Below are positions 35,409-45,329 of a stretch of DNA of 64,000 nucleotides, piece by piece. A program made the position numbers and the translations under genes. Location: positions 1 through 64,000 of the forward strand of contig NZ_LRPB01000012.1 of assembly GCF_001592945.1 (NCBI RefSeq). Direction: 5' to 3'. The notes beneath the pieces were generated by a model that worked only from the letters and a program-made list of their open reading frames with translations, was not told where the DNA came from and ran no database searches. The stretch's first letter is position 1. Each line of letters opens with the position of its first letter. Source of the DNA: Roseivirga seohaensis (lineage in GTDB: Bacteria > Bacteroidota > Bacteroidia > Cytophagales > Cyclobacteriaceae).

Positions 35409-36593
35409 TTGATCAAGCGTATTCGATACTATATTTTTCTGCGTGATGTTTTACTCATGGCGGTAAGTGCCTTTGGTGGTGCCCAAGCTCATTTTGCCAT
35501 GCTCATTAAAATCATGGTGAAGAAAAGAGGCTACCTCACCGAAGAAGAATTAATAGAATTGAATGCGCTTTGCCAAATTTTACCTGGTCCAACTTCTACC
35601 CAAACCATAACTGCCATTGGTTTTAGAATTGGTGGAGCAAATCTAGCCTACCTTACTTTATTGGTTTGGATGCTGCCGGCAGTTGCTGTTATGACCACGG
35701 CCGCCATTTTGGTAGACTCTTACCAAACCAAAAACCTGAGCTTAGAGTTTACGCGATTTATTCAGCCCATGGCTGTAGGCTTTGTAAGCTATGGCGCCTA
35801 TATAATTGCTTCAAAAGTTGTCACAACCCGAACGGCTGGTGGATTGATGGCGCTTTCGGCCATTGTTACCTACTTTATTTCTAAACCGATAGCCTTGCCT
35901 TTGGTTCTGATTTTTGCTGGTACACTTACAGCATTCAAATACAAAAAACAGGTTCCCGAAGAGAAACAAAAGATAAAAATCAAATGGGGAAACTTTACGC
36001 TTTGGGCATTGGTGCTTTTAACAGCCGCTGGATTAGGTGCTGTTACTCAAGATAGGTTTGTATTACTTTTTGAGAATTTTTATCGAAACGGAAGTTTGAT
36101 TTTTGGCGGAGGGCAAGTATTGATTCCCTTCTTACACACAGAGTTTGTAGAGTTTAAAGGCTTTCTTACCTCAGAAGAATTTCTTTCAGGTTTTGCGATG
36201 GTACAAGCTGTTCCTGGCCCAGTGTTTTCAGTAAGCTCATTTGTTGGAGCTTTGTCTGTTCGTGAGATGGGATTGGGTGCACAAATCTTGGGTGGTTTTG
36301 TTGCCGCCTGCGGAATTTTTCTACCCGGTACCTTCTTGATTTTCTTTGTTATTCGCTTTTGGGATGACCTAAAACGCTACCGTGTTGTAAGGGCTTCGTT
36401 GGAAGGAATTAACGCGGCCAGTGCAGGCATGGTGGCAGCTGCCGCTTTCGTTCTTTTTCAACCCATCGAAAACAATGTATTGAATGTAAGTGTGATTATC
36501 GGCACTTTCTTAATGCTTACTTACACCAAAATACCACCCCCATTTATCATTTTGGCTGGGCTACTGGCAGGAATTTTTATACCGAATATTTAG
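35409..36593 (+). CDS. chrA: Chromate transporter
   Basis: 394 residues, TTG start. Two homologous CHR domains: the first with VSAFGGAQAHFAML and CQILPGPTSTQTITAIGFRI (PGPTxTQ), the second with FGGGQVLIPFLHTEF and FAMVQAVPGPVFSVSSFVGA (PGPxF-S). About 10-11 membrane helices. The family exports chromate, apparently in exchange for other anions; many members have not been tested. The gene follows an oxygenase gene closely and ends 15 bases before a long palindrome. Confidence 0.9.
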   Translation: MIKRIRYYIFLRDVLLMAVSAFGGAQAHFAMLIKIMVKKRGYLTEEELIELNALCQILPGPTSTQTITAIGFRIGGANLAYLTLLVWMLPAVAVMTTAAILVDSYQTKNLSLEFTRFIQPMAVGFVSYGAYIIASKVVTTRTAGGLMALSAIVTYFISKPIALPLVLIFAGTLTAFKYKKQVPEEKQKIKIKWGNFTLWALVLLTAAGLGAVTQDRFVLLFENFYRNGSLIFGGGQVLIPFLHTEFVEFKGFLTSEEFLSGFAMVQAVPGPVFSVSSFVGALSVREMGLGAQILGGFVAACGIFLPGTFLIFFVIRFWDDLKRYRVVRASLEGINAASAGMVAAAAFVLFQPIENNVLNVSVIIGTFLMLTYTKIPPPFIILAGLLAGIFIPNI

Positions 36594-36608
36594 TAGTAGC
36601 AAACCTCC

Positions 36609-36641
36609 AACTTTCCAAAAGTTTCAAACTTTTGGAAAGTT
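36609..36641. terminator. 33-bp near-perfect palindrome between convergent chrA and ldcA
   Basis: Arms 36609-36624 and 36626-36641 are exact 16-base complements (AACTTTCCAAAAGTTT) around a single C. As RNA it gives a stem of about 13 bp with a small loop. A downstream T run is weak on both strands. The site between two convergent stops suggests a bidirectional terminator. Confidence 0.65.
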
Positions 36642-36656
36642 AATTCTACTAAAAGC

Positions 36657-37559
36657 CTACAAACTTGTTATATCGAAGTTTAGGCTCACGCCTGTCTCAC
36701 TAACATCGAAAGTTGCAGGAACCCCACAATAAACAGGTAAGTTTTTTTTCTCATGACCTAAAGGAAAGCTATAGGCGATTGGGATATTCAAGCCAGTTAG
36801 GTTACGAGAAATGACTTCCAATGCTTCTGCTCCAAAGCTATCCTTGTGGTCTTTCATGGAAGAAAAATCTCCGATGATTACGCCTGCCAAATCATCAAGT
36901 TTTCCAGCTCTTTTTAACTGCACAAGCATTCGGTCTAAATGATAAATATATTCCCCTACTTCTTCCAAAAAGAGGATTTTACCTTTGCTTTGGATTTCTG
37001 AAGAAGTACCTATGGAATTGCAAATGATGGATAAATTCCCTCCAATAAGTTCGGCATTGGCTTGACCGAGTTGATTTAACGGGTGAGGAGTGATGTTGTA
37101 ATTTACCCTTCCTTCAAAAAGTATAGATTTTAAGCTTTCTGTAGTCAATTCATCCCAATCGAGAGTAACCGCCAATGGACCATGAATGCAGGCTACTGAA
37201 CGATTGTTGAGTTCGGTAATGAGTGATGTAATGTCGCTAAAACCGCAAATCCATTTTGGGTTTTTGAGGAAATTGCTCCAATTGATTTGCTCCAAAATCC
37301 TTGTAGTGCCATAGCCGCCACGAGCAATTAGAATGGCTTTGATTTCGGGATTGTCTAGTGCTTCTTGTAAATCCTGAAGTCTTTGGCTGTCTGTTCCTGC
37401 AAAATAATGGTCTGTTGCTAGAACGTGCTCGCCCAAAACGGGTTTTAAGCCCCATTCGGTTAAGGTGTTCACCGCAAAAGTCAAGTCGGATTGAATTTTC
37501 TTGGCAGGAGCTACGATGGCAATTTTATCGCCTTTACTTAATAATGGAGGGGTGAACAT
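36657..37559 (-). CDS. ldcA: LD-carboxypeptidase (murein tetrapeptide carboxypeptidase)
   Basis: 300 residues, peptidase family S66. Motifs: an N-terminal GDKIAIVAPA, ARGGYGTTRIL, the nucleophile region ICGFSDITSL with catalytic Ser, GGNLSIICNSIGT, the acid in ILFLEEVGEYIYHLDRML, and the His in AYSFPLGHEKKNLPV. It removes the terminal D-Ala from murein tetrapeptides in the cytoplasm during peptidoglycan recycling. No signal peptide, as expected. Confidence 0.93.
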   Translation of the reverse strand: MFTPPLLSKGDKIAIVAPAKKIQSDLTFAVNTLTEWGLKPVLGEHVLATDHYFAGTDSQRLQDLQEALDNPEIKAILIARGGYGTTRILEQINWSNFLKNPKWICGFSDITSLITELNNRSVACIHGPLAVTLDWDELTTESLKSILFEGRVNYNITPHPLNQLGQANAELIGGNLSIICNSIGTSSEIQSKGKILFLEEVGEYIYHLDRMLVQLKRAGKLDDLAGVIIGDFSSMKDHKDSFGAEALEVISRNLTGLNIPIAYSFPLGHEKKNLPVYCGVPATFDVSETGVSLNFDITSL

Positions 37560-37570
37560 GCCCCTAAAGT

Positions 37571-37603
37571 AAAAAGAAGACGCCTGATTAAGACGTCTTC
37601 TTT
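37571..37603 (-). terminator. Terminator of clpB
   Basis: AAAGAAGACG (37573-37582) pairs with CGTCTTCTTT (37594-37603), loop of 11. On the minus strand the hairpin begins 30 bases after the clpB stop and is followed by a T tract. Confidence 0.8.
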
Positions 37604-37633
37604 CAATTTTTATGTTGCTACAGCTTTGAAAAG

Positions 37634-40255
37634 CTACAACTCTTCTACTTTTTCAATATTCACGAATTCGATTTCCTTCTCAGGAGTAAGTTCAATACTT
37701 ACAACGGAATCTTTATCCACTTTGCCAGATAAAATTTGCTTAGAAAGCTCGTTCAACACTTTGCGTTGAATCACTCTTTTAAGCGGACGAGCACCGTATT
37801 GCGGATCCCAGCCTAATTCTCCAAGGTAATCGAGCACTTCGTCAGTCGCTTCGATTTCAATTCCGTTTTCACTCAATTGGTTCTGAATTAAGCCAAACTG
37901 AATTCGAACAATCTGCCTGATATTATCGCGGTTGAGCGGCATAAACATGATCGTTTCGTCAATCCTATTTAAGAACTCTGGCCTCACCGATTTCTTCAGC
38001 TGATCCATCACTTCCATTTTCGTTTCCTCTATCACATCCAATACATTTTCTTCGTTAATAGTAGCGAAGTTGTCTTGAATTATGGTCGAGCCAATGTTGG
38101 TCGTCATAATGATGATGGTGTTTTTGAAGTTGGCGACTCGGCCTTTATTATCTGTTAATCGTCCATCATCTAAAACCTGTAAAAGAATGTTGAAAGCATC
38201 TGGGTGTGCCTTTTCAATCTCATCCAATAAAATTACCGAATAAGGTTTTCTACGCACTGCTTCTGTCAATTGACCGCCTTCATCGTAACCGACATAGCCC
38301 GGAGGTGCTCCAATCAATCTACTCACCGCATGACGCTCTTGATATTCTGACATATCGATACGTACCATATTGTTTTCGTCATTGAAGAGGTATTCCGCCA
38401 AGGCTTTTGCCAATTCGGTTTTTCCTACCCCAGTTGTTCCTAAGAAAATGAAAGAACCAATCGGGCGTTTAGGGTCTTGCAAGCCTGCTCTGCTTCTTCG
38501 AACTGCATCCGATAAAGCTGTAATCGCTTCTTTTTGTCCCGCCACGCGTTTACCCAATTCTTCCTCTAGATGAAGAAGTTTTTCACGATCAGACTGAAGC
38601 ATTTTGGAGAGGGGAATTCCCGTCCATTTTGCTACTACTTCCGCAATATCTTCTGCATCCACTTCTTCTTTTAGCAAGGTTTTTTCGCCCTGCATTTGCT
38701 TCATGTTAGCTTTTTGTTCTTCTAGCTTGCGCTCGGCTTCTACGATTTTACCATAACGTATTTCCGCTACTTTACCGAAATCGCCTTCTCTTTCAGCTTT
38801 TTCAGCTTCAGATTTATAGCGGTCTATGTTTTCTTTGGCTTCGCGAATACTGGTGATCACCGATTTCTCGTTTTCCCACTTCGCTTTAAGCCCATCGCGC
38901 TTCTCGGAAATTTCTGCAATCTCTTTCGAAAGCACGGTTTCCTTGTCTTTGTTCTTTTCTCTACGGATGGCTTCGCGCTCAATTTCCAATTGCATGATCT
39001 TACGGTTCATCTCATCCAATTCTTGAGGAAGCGAGTCCATTTCAATACGCATTTTGGCGGCAGCCTCATCCATTAAGTCAATCGCTTTATCCGGTAAGAA
39101 GCGATCAGAGATGTATCGGCTTGAAAGCTCTACCGCAGCAATTACCGCGTCATCTTTTATTCGTACTCCGTGGTGCACCTCGTATTTTTCTTTGATTCCT
39201 CTTAGAATTGAAATGGCATCATCACGATCAGGCTCGTCAACAACAACTGCCTGAAACCTTCTTTCCAAAGCCTTATCTTTTTCGATATACTTCTGATACT
39301 CTTTTAGTGTTGTTGCTCCAATGGCATGCAGCTCACCACGGGCCAAAGCGGGTTTTAAGAGGTTGGCTGCATCCATTGCGCCTTCGCCTCCACCACCTGC
39401 TCCAATCAGAGTATGAATTTCATCAATGAAGAGAATGATTTCTCCAGCCGCATCTTGTACTTCTTTGATTACGGCTTTCAAACGCTCTTCAAATTCACCT
39501 TTGTATTTGGCACCAGCCACCAAAAGCCCCATATCCAAAGAGATAATGGTTTTCGATTTCAGGTTCTCAGGTACATCACCATCAATAATGCGTTGCGCCA
39601 TACCTTCTACAATGGCGGTTTTTCCTACACCTGGTTCGCCCAAAAGAATTGGGTTGTTCTTCGTTCTTCTTGAAAGAATTTGAAGCACCCTTCTAATTTC
39701 TTCATCGCGACCAATTACGGGGTCGATTTTACCTTGTCTAGCGAGCTCATTTAAGTTTTTTGAATACTTGCTAAGCGACTGGTATTTGGATTCTGCGTTG
39801 GCGTCTGTTACGCTATTTCCTCCGCGTAACTCTTTAATAGCAGCAATCAACTCTTTCTTGCCAAAGCCCACTTCCTTCATCAGGTTGGCTACCTTGTCTT
39901 TTCCCGCCAAAAGGCCTAAAACAATATGTTCAATAGCTACGAATTCGTCTTTAAACTCCTTTAGGTAGTCTAAGCCTTTGGTGAGCGCTGCATGAGCATC
40001 GTTCGATAAATAGGGCTGCGAACTACTTCCGCTTACTTTTGGGTATCCGTTTACTATATCTTCCAGTTTTGTTTCAAACTGTACCTTGTTCACACTCAAT
40101 TTTTTTATCAGGAAAGAAAGCACATTCTCATCCGATAAAAGGATCGCCTTTAAAAGGTGTCCTGGCTCAATGGCTTGTTGCTGATTTCCAGCGGCAAGCT
40201 CGGCCGCCTTTTGAATGGCTTCCTGCGATTTGATGGTATATTTTTTAAAATCCAT
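37634..40255 (-). CDS. clpB: ClpB disaggregase
   Basis: 873 residues, full length. Clp_N domain (about 1-145), AAA1 with [24 protein letters not shown] and the pore loop [10 protein letters not shown], a long coiled-coil middle domain (about 405-525, [18 protein letters not shown]), AAA2 with [22 protein letters not shown]-type DMSEYQE and pore loop [11 protein letters not shown], and the C-terminal D2-small domain. It resolves protein aggregates with DnaK. Monocistronic. I see no CIRCE-type element in the 164 bases before it; the region shared with the thioesterase gene is short. Confidence 0.97.
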   Translation of the reverse strand: MDFKKYTIKSQEAIQKAAELAAGNQQQAIEPGHLLKAILLSDENVLSFLIKKLSVNKVQFETKLEDIVNGYPKVSGSSSQPYLSNDAHAALTKGLDYLKEFKDEFVAIEHIVLGLLAGKDKVANLMKEVGFGKKELIAAIKELRGGNSVTDANAESKYQSLSKYSKNLNELARQGKIDPVIGRDEEIRRVLQILSRRTKNNPILLGEPGVGKTAIVEGMAQRIIDGDVPENLKSKTIISLDMGLLVAGAKYKGEFEERLKAVIKEVQDAAGEIILFIDEIHTLIGAGGGGEGAMDAANLLKPALARGELHAIGATTLKEYQKYIEKDKALERRFQAVVVDEPDRDDAISILRGIKEKYEVHHGVRIKDDAVIAAVELSSRYISDRFLPDKAIDLMDEAAAKMRIEMDSLPQELDEMNRKIMQLEIEREAIRREKNKDKETVLSKEIAEISEKRDGLKAKWENEKSVITSIREAKENIDRYKSEAEKAEREGDFGKVAEIRYGKIVEAERKLEEQKANMKQMQGEKTLLKEEVDAEDIAEVVAKWTGIPLSKMLQSDREKLLHLEEELGKRVAGQKEAITALSDAVRRSRAGLQDPKRPIGSFIFLGTTGVGKTELAKALAEYLFNDENNMVRIDMSEYQERHAVSRLIGAPPGYVGYDEGGQLTEAVRRKPYSVILLDEIEKAHPDAFNILLQVLDDGRLTDNKGRVANFKNTIIIMTTNIGSTIIQDNFATINEENVLDVIEETKMEVMDQLKKSVRPEFLNRIDETIMFMPLNRDNIRQIVRIQFGLIQNQLSENGIEIEATDEVLDYLGELGWDPQYGARPLKRVIQRKVLNELSKQILSGKVDKDSVVSIELTPEKEIEFVNIEKVEEL

Positions 40256-40391
40256 GATTGTTGTTTTCCTTTTAATATTCTCAAGCTTTTAAGCTGACAT
40301 CGCTACCATTACAAACTATAATCCATAGTTGATGTTCGGAAAATTTGGCCGAAAAATATGGCTTCATTGCTTTTATTCGGACATTATGTCT

Positions 40392-40399
40392 TAGATTTG
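40392..40399 (+). promoter_or_regulatory. Promoter (TTG and TAGATTTG) of the thioesterase gene
   Basis: TAGATTTG at 40392-40399 matches the -7 consensus exactly, with TTG at 40367-40369, 22 bases upstream, inside the accepted spacing range. It ends 20 bases before the ATG at 40420, which supports that start over the longer open frame from 40345. Confidence 0.7.
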
Positions 40400-40419
40400 C
40401 ACAAAATTCCTTTAGAAAT

Positions 40420-40842
40420 ATGCCAAGAGTGAAGATAGAGTTACCTGATGTTTTTTTGTATGAAACTGAAATCAAAGTGCGCATTTCGGACATTAATTAT
40501 GGAGGGCATTTGGGCAACGATAGCGTGCTGAGTATGATTCACGAATCGCGCTACCGTTTCTTTAATTCTTTGGGTTATAAAGACGAGCTTTCCATTGATG
40601 GCTGTGGTACAATCCAAGCCGATGTAGCCATTGCCTACAAGGGCGAAGCCTTTCACGGAGATTTAATTAAAGTAGAAATTGCCGTTGCTGAGATTAGTAA
40701 GAAGAGCTTTGAATTAGTGTACCGATTAAGCTGCGGTACTAAAGAAATTGCTCGGGCGAAAACTGGCATTGCCATGTTCGATTACAAAGAGAATAAAGTA
40801 GTGAATATCCCTGCATCATTCCTTTCAAAGATTCAAGCTTAG
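40420..40842 (+). CDS. Hotdog-fold acyl-CoA thioesterase
   Basis: 140 residues from the ATG at 40420. The 4HBT-type motif lies in VRISDINYGGHLGNDSVLSM (Asp and GHLxND), followed by IHESRYRFFNSLG and the central helix; ADVAIAYKGEAFHGD and FELVYRLSCGTKEIARAKTG form the later strands. It hydrolyses an unknown acyl-CoA thioester. The start is set by the promoter at 40392. rlmN follows after 17 bases, so the two may be co-transcribed. Confidence 0.85.
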   Translation: MPRVKIELPDVFLYETEIKVRISDINYGGHLGNDSVLSMIHESRYRFFNSLGYKDELSIDGCGTIQADVAIAYKGEAFHGDLIKVEIAVAEISKKSFELVYRLSCGTKEIARAKTGIAMFDYKENKVVNIPASFLSKIQA

Positions 40843-40847
40843 ATCGT

Positions 40848-40855
40848 TACCTTTG
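40848..40855 (+). promoter_or_regulatory. TACCTTTG box just before rlmN
   Basis: An exact TAnnTTTG match that ends only 4 bases before the rlmN ATG. If used, transcription would start at or just inside the start codon, giving a leaderless mRNA. There is no TTG at the right distance, so chance is a real alternative. Confidence 0.4.
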
Positions 40856-40859
40856 CAAA

Positions 40860-41900
40860 ATGGTAGAGGCAAAACGCGACATTAGACAACTCTCGCTCGA
40901 AGAAATTCAGGAGTTTTTTGTGAGCATTGGAGACAAGGCTTTTAGAGCAAAACAGGTGTATGAATGGCTTTGGAAGAAATCGGCAAAGGATTTTGACCAA
41001 ATGACCAATATTTCGCTTTCTACCCGTGAACTTCTTAAAGAGAAATTTAGCATCAACCATATTAAGGTGGATGAGATGCAGCGCAGTTCGGACGGGACTA
41101 TAAAAAATGCTGTGCGCCTGCATGACGGTATGACGGTGGAATCGGTATTGATTCCTACAGAAACACGAATTACCGCCTGTATTTCATCGCAAGTGGGTTG
41201 TAGTTTAGATTGCCACTTTTGCGCCACGGCCCGCCTTAAGCGTATGCGGAATTTAAATCCTGATGAAATCTACGATCAGGTAGTCGCCATTAAGGAAGAA
41301 GGAGAGCTTTACTTTGGTCGCTCGCTTACTAATATTGTGTACATGGGAATGGGCGAACCTTTGCTCAATTACCAAAACGTGATGGAGTCCATTCGAAAAA
41401 TCACTTCGCCAGAAGGTTTGGGCATGTCGCCTAAGAGAATAACGCTTTCTACCGTGGGCATTCCGAAAATGATTATGCGCATGGCCGATGAGGACATGAA
41501 GTTTAATTTGGCTGTTTCACTGCATTCTGCTATTGACGAAACGCGCTCGAAGGTAATGCCAATCAACGAAAAAAGTGATTTGAATGAACTGGCAGAATCG
41601 TTGAACTATTGGTATCAGAAAACGAATCGAAAAATTACTTTTGAATATGTGGTTTGGAAGGGCATTAACGATGATGAAAGACACGCGCATGCTTTAGCCA
41701 AATACTGTGGCCGTGTAGCTTCAAAAGTTAATTTGATTGAATACAACCCAATTGACGATGGCATGTTTCAACAAGCCGATCCCGAAAAAATCGATATGTA
41801 TGAAAGGATTTTAGGCGACAAGGGCATTATTGTAAATGTGCGCAGAAGCCGAGGAAAAGATATAGATGCGGCATGTGGTCAATTGGCCAATAAGTTATAA
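40860..41900 (+). CDS. rlmN: 23S rRNA (adenine2503-C2)-methyltransferase
   Basis: 346 residues. Radical-SAM enzyme: N-terminal SLEEIQEFFVSIGDKAFRAK (then QVYEWLWKK), the cluster motif CSLDCHFCATARLKRMRN (C-x3-C-x2-C), YMGMGEPLLNYQNV and VGIPKMI, and the C-terminal VRRSRGKDIDAACGQL with the methyl-carrying Cys. It methylates A2503 of 23S rRNA and A37 of some tRNAs. The start MVEAKRDIRQLS is the only ATG that keeps the conserved N-terminus. Confidence 0.96.
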   Translation: MVEAKRDIRQLSLEEIQEFFVSIGDKAFRAKQVYEWLWKKSAKDFDQMTNISLSTRELLKEKFSINHIKVDEMQRSSDGTIKNAVRLHDGMTVESVLIPTETRITACISSQVGCSLDCHFCATARLKRMRNLNPDEIYDQVVAIKEEGELYFGRSLTNIVYMGMGEPLLNYQNVMESIRKITSPEGLGMSPKRITLSTVGIPKMIMRMADEDMKFNLAVSLHSAIDETRSKVMPINEKSDLNELAESLNYWYQKTNRKITFEYVVWKGINDDERHAHALAKYCGRVASKVNLIEYNPIDDGMFQQADPEKIDMYERILGDKGIIVNVRRSRGKDIDAACGQLANKL

Positions 41901-41964
41901 ACCTTTTGGTTTTCAGGCCGTCTATAAATTATCTTGTTAATTCCCATGTATTTACGCTGATTTC

Positions 41965-44412
41965 ATGACCAAAAAAATAGTTCTAGTATTGTTGCTTGCG
42001 TTGGTATTTAATGCCGGCTATGGTCAGAAAAACACTACAATACAAGAGAAACTGAAATTCTATAATAAGGAGTACCCTCAGGAAAAAGTTTACATCCACA
42101 CCGATAGAAAGTATTATGCACCGGGCGAACCCATTTGGTTTCAGTCGTATATAACGGCTGGTTACCTTCATGAACCTTCTCCGTTTAGCGCTAATGTTTA
42201 TATAGAGCTCTATTCAGCAAGTGATAGTTTGGTGGCCGAAAAACTAATTTTTTCCGATGATGGCTTCGGTCAGGGGGTAATTGATATTCCCCAGAAATTG
42301 GCAGAAGGTAACTATATATTACGGGCCTACACCAACTGGATGCGCAATTTTGATCAAGGCTTCTTTTTTGAAAAACCCATAGTAGTAGTCACCGGTAGCG
42401 AGTTAGAGAAGGGTGCTTCGGCTGTTGGTAGCGAAATTGATCTTCAATTTTTCCCTGAAGGAGGACATTTAGTAAGTGGAATTCCTACAAAAGTGGGCTT
42501 CAAAGCAATCAATAGATCAGGCAAAGGTGCCTATGTTGAAGGAGAAGTATATAATAGTGCAGGAGTGAAAGTTACCAGCTTTAGTGCCCAGCACGATGGA
42601 ATGGGTTTGTTTACGCTGCTTCCGTTGGCTGGCGAGTCTTATAGCGTTAGATTAACAGGAAAGGATGAGGTTTACAGTCTTCCTGAATTAAAAAAAGAAG
42701 GCTATGGAATGGAGGCTATACTTCGTCCAAACCAATTAAGGTTGATTTTTAGGGCTAACATAAATAATCCTTCAAAAGATAAATTCAAAGCACTTATCCA
42801 TACGCGTGGCTTGGTGTCGCATATTATAGAGGTTGATTTATCTAAGGGCGAGGCCTTGGGAGTGATTTCCACAGATGAAATACCAGCGGGCATTTCCCAT
42901 ATTACCCTTTTTAATGAGAATGATAGGCCTTTGCTTGAACGCTTGGTTTTTATTGATCGCCCGATCGAAACAAGCTTGTCTTTAGATAAGAATAACTATA
43001 AGCCCAGAGAGAAGCTTACCACCAAAATTAAACTGACCGACTTGAACGGAGACCCTTTCACAGGGATGATGTCGATGAGTGTTCTGGACATGGATAAAGT
43101 AATTGACGGCAGTCCAGAGCAGACCATTTATTCTGAATTATTGTTGACTTCCGACCTGAAGGGCTATGTTGACAACCCAATGTACTACTTCAATGGTGAA
43201 AATACCGAAGCTAAAAAACACCTTGATTTGGTAATGATGACTCATGGTTGGAGTCGGTTTGTATGGGATGACTTAATGAGTGATAATTATCCCAGCTTCG
43301 GTTTTCCTGTAGAGCTAGGAGTTTCTTTGGAAGGTACACTCTACAAAGAATCGAGCAATAAAATAGAATCGTCTGGTAAGGTGACTCTGGTAAATAATCG
43401 TTCTTTTCCTCCACTTATTTTAGAAGCCGAAACCGATAAAAACGGGCGTTTTTCTTTTCAAAACTTAATGGTTTACAAGTCGGACAACCTTCTGCTGAAA
43501 GGTAAAAGTTCTAAAAGTAAAGACAACGTTCGCTTTGAAGTTGATACTTTGAAGGAAAGCGTGAGTCTTCCGTTACCTGAGTTTAAGTCAATTTTGAGTG
43601 AAGAACTGAAATTTGAGAAAGAAGACTTCTTGCAGTTCAAAAAGGAGAGAGATATGATTGAAAGGGCTTTCAATCCAGACTCTTTATTTACCGATTTAGG
43701 AACGGTAATGGTAGAAGGCGACAAATTACAAGTAGAACGAGAAGACAAACAGCTGAAGGAGAAAACGGCTTATGGCAGAGGAACTGCCGCTTTTGATTTT
43801 ACAGAATGGTCTGCCACAGGCGCCTACACCAATATTTTTTCTGCTTTGGTTGGCAAGTTTCCAGGGGTTACGGTACGGATGGGGCCAACAGGAGAACCCA
43901 CTGTGGTGATTCGTGCGGGAGGCTTTACTTACCCAGCACTTTTTTTATTAGACGATGTTCCAACAGATGCAGCTTTAATTTCGGGTTTATCTCCTGTGAA
44001 TTTTTCGAGAGTAGTTTTATTTAAAGGACTGGCAGCCACCGCAATTTTTGGAGATGCAGGAAAGGGAGGTGTGATGGCTTTCTATACAAAATCTGCCGAT
44101 GGCATATCGCTAAGCCCAGAAGAATTGAAAAATAGTAGCACGGTAACAGTAGAATTGCCTTATACCTATGATCAGCCTAGAGAATTCTACGCACCTAAGT
44201 ATGACGTTCAAAAACCAGAAGATGCCAAGCCCGATAAACGTGTTGTATTACACTGGCAAACCATGATTTCGTTAGACGAAAATGGAGAAGCTACTATCGA
44301 ATTTTATAATTCAGATGACGCAAAGCAGATTATGTTTGATGTGCAAGGGTTGACCAATTCTGGTATTCCGTTTTTCATCAACAAAATTTATACTATAGAA
44401 GGAAAGAACTAA
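41965..44412 (+). CDS. MG2-like / TonB-plug-like exported protein
   Basis: 815 residues. Signal peptide (VLLLALVFNAGYGQ). Residues about 38-140 form an MG2 (macroglobulin) domain with the characteristic KVYIHTDRKYYAPGEPIWFQ start and LRAYTNWMRNF. More beta-sandwich modules follow (to about 520). Near residues 615-710 is a TonB-receptor-plug-like domain (TNIFSALVGKFPGVTVRMGP, LFLLDDVPTDAAL, GGVMAFYTK), without any beta-barrel. Many Bacteroidota encode such barrel-less proteins; they are exported and of unknown function, perhaps capture or scaffold proteins at the outer membrane. Its stop overlaps the convergent rhomboid gene end by 4 bases. Confidence 0.8.
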   Translation: MTKKIVLVLLLALVFNAGYGQKNTTIQEKLKFYNKEYPQEKVYIHTDRKYYAPGEPIWFQSYITAGYLHEPSPFSANVYIELYSASDSLVAEKLIFSDDGFGQGVIDIPQKLAEGNYILRAYTNWMRNFDQGFFFEKPIVVVTGSELEKGASAVGSEIDLQFFPEGGHLVSGIPTKVGFKAINRSGKGAYVEGEVYNSAGVKVTSFSAQHDGMGLFTLLPLAGESYSVRLTGKDEVYSLPELKKEGYGMEAILRPNQLRLIFRANINNPSKDKFKALIHTRGLVSHIIEVDLSKGEALGVISTDEIPAGISHITLFNENDRPLLERLVFIDRPIETSLSLDKNNYKPREKLTTKIKLTDLNGDPFTGMMSMSVLDMDKVIDGSPEQTIYSELLLTSDLKGYVDNPMYYFNGENTEAKKHLDLVMMTHGWSRFVWDDLMSDNYPSFGFPVELGVSLEGTLYKESSNKIESSGKVTLVNNRSFPPLILEAETDKNGRFSFQNLMVYKSDNLLLKGKSSKSKDNVRFEVDTLKESVSLPLPEFKSILSEELKFEKEDFLQFKKERDMIERAFNPDSLFTDLGTVMVEGDKLQVEREDKQLKEKTAYGRGTAAFDFTEWSATGAYTNIFSALVGKFPGVTVRMGPTGEPTVVIRAGGFTYPALFLLDDVPTDAALISGLSPVNFSRVVLFKGLAATAIFGDAGKGGVMAFYTKSADGISLSPEELKNSSTVTVELPYTYDQPREFYAPKYDVQKPEDAKPDKRVVLHWQTMISLDENGEATIEFYNSDDAKQIMFDVQGLTNSGIPFFINKIYTIEGKN

Positions 44413-45323
44413 TCCTTACTAGCGTTAAACAGCTTCTGCTTTTCTTCTTTGGTTAGGGCATCGTAGCCTCTTTCTGAAATTTTATCCAGAATAGCGTCAA
44501 TTTCACTTTGCGAGGTTTCTGACTTCTTCTTTTCAGGGGTTTTAGCACTCTTGGTTGACTTAGCACTGCTACTCGATTTTGCACTTCTGTAGCTTACCTT
44601 AATTTTTGGCTGCGGCTTAAAAAGGCTTTTCACCCAAGTGATAAACTGAACGACAGGAATACTCCAGTCTGAACCACCTTGTAGCTGTTTCATACTTAAG
44701 TAACCAATTAAAGCTCCTCCTAAGTGGGCAAATTCTCCTCCAGCATTAATACCAGTTGTGTTTAGCAATGAACTTACTACAAAAAAGGCTGCAATGTATT
44801 TTAATTTTACAAGGCCAATAAAAATTAAGCGGACATTATAGTCAGGTAGAAAAGTAGCTGCACCTACTACAATAGCATTAACAGCAGCAGATGCCCCAAG
44901 AGCTTCCGCTACATTAACTTCATTTCCAAATAAAGGGATTAAGTTATACGCCAGAATAAATGTTAGGGCTCCACCAATTCCCCCCCAAACATATAGTCCT
45001 AACAACTTATTCTGCCCGATATATTCCACTATTATTTTTCCAAACCAATACATAAATAGCATATTCCAAAATATATGTCCTATACTGGCATGCATAAACA
45101 TATGAGTTATCAGAGACCATGGCCTATATAGTAGTCTACTAGCATTAGATGGTAATGAAAAGAAACTCTCTACCTTTTGATAAACCTCTGTACTCTGACC
45201 GAAATCAAAGAATAACTTTAATAAGCCAAACATCACAAAAACCACCACATTGATAACAATCAACTGGTTTAAGATATTTCCCGTTTTAAACGCGAGTTTA
45301 AAATCGTCTAGAATACTATTCAT
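44409..45323 (-). CDS. Rhomboid-family intramembrane serine protease
   Basis: 304 residues, six membrane helices. The catalytic dyad is Ser145 in ALGASAAVNA and His200 in EFAHLGGALIGYL; the loop HxxxN-type HMFMHASIGHIFWNMLFMYW is present. A cytoplasmic tail (about 225-304) rich in Ser/Lys (SSSAKSTKSAKTPEKKKSE) ends in a short helical module like SHOCT-type tails (ISERGYDALTKEEKQKLFNA). It cuts transmembrane proteins; substrates are unknown. It lies 6 bases downstream of a second rhomboid gene. Confidence 0.9.
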   Translation of the reverse strand: MNSILDDFKLAFKTGNILNQLIVINVVVFVMFGLLKLFFDFGQSTEVYQKVESFFSLPSNASRLLYRPWSLITHMFMHASIGHIFWNMLFMYWFGKIIVEYIGQNKLLGLYVWGGIGGALTFILAYNLIPLFGNEVNVAEALGASAAVNAIVVGAATFLPDYNVRLIFIGLVKLKYIAAFFVVSSLLNTTGINAGGEFAHLGGALIGYLSMKQLQGGSDWSIPVVQFITWVKSLFKPQPKIKVSYRSAKSSSSAKSTKSAKTPEKKKSETSQSEIDAILDKISERGYDALTKEEKQKLFNASKD

Positions 45324-45329
45324 GTGTTT

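Noticed and set aside
38370-40233. Several open frames opposite to clpB
   Set aside because: They are shadows of a long conserved gene in the other strand; translations contain no known domain.
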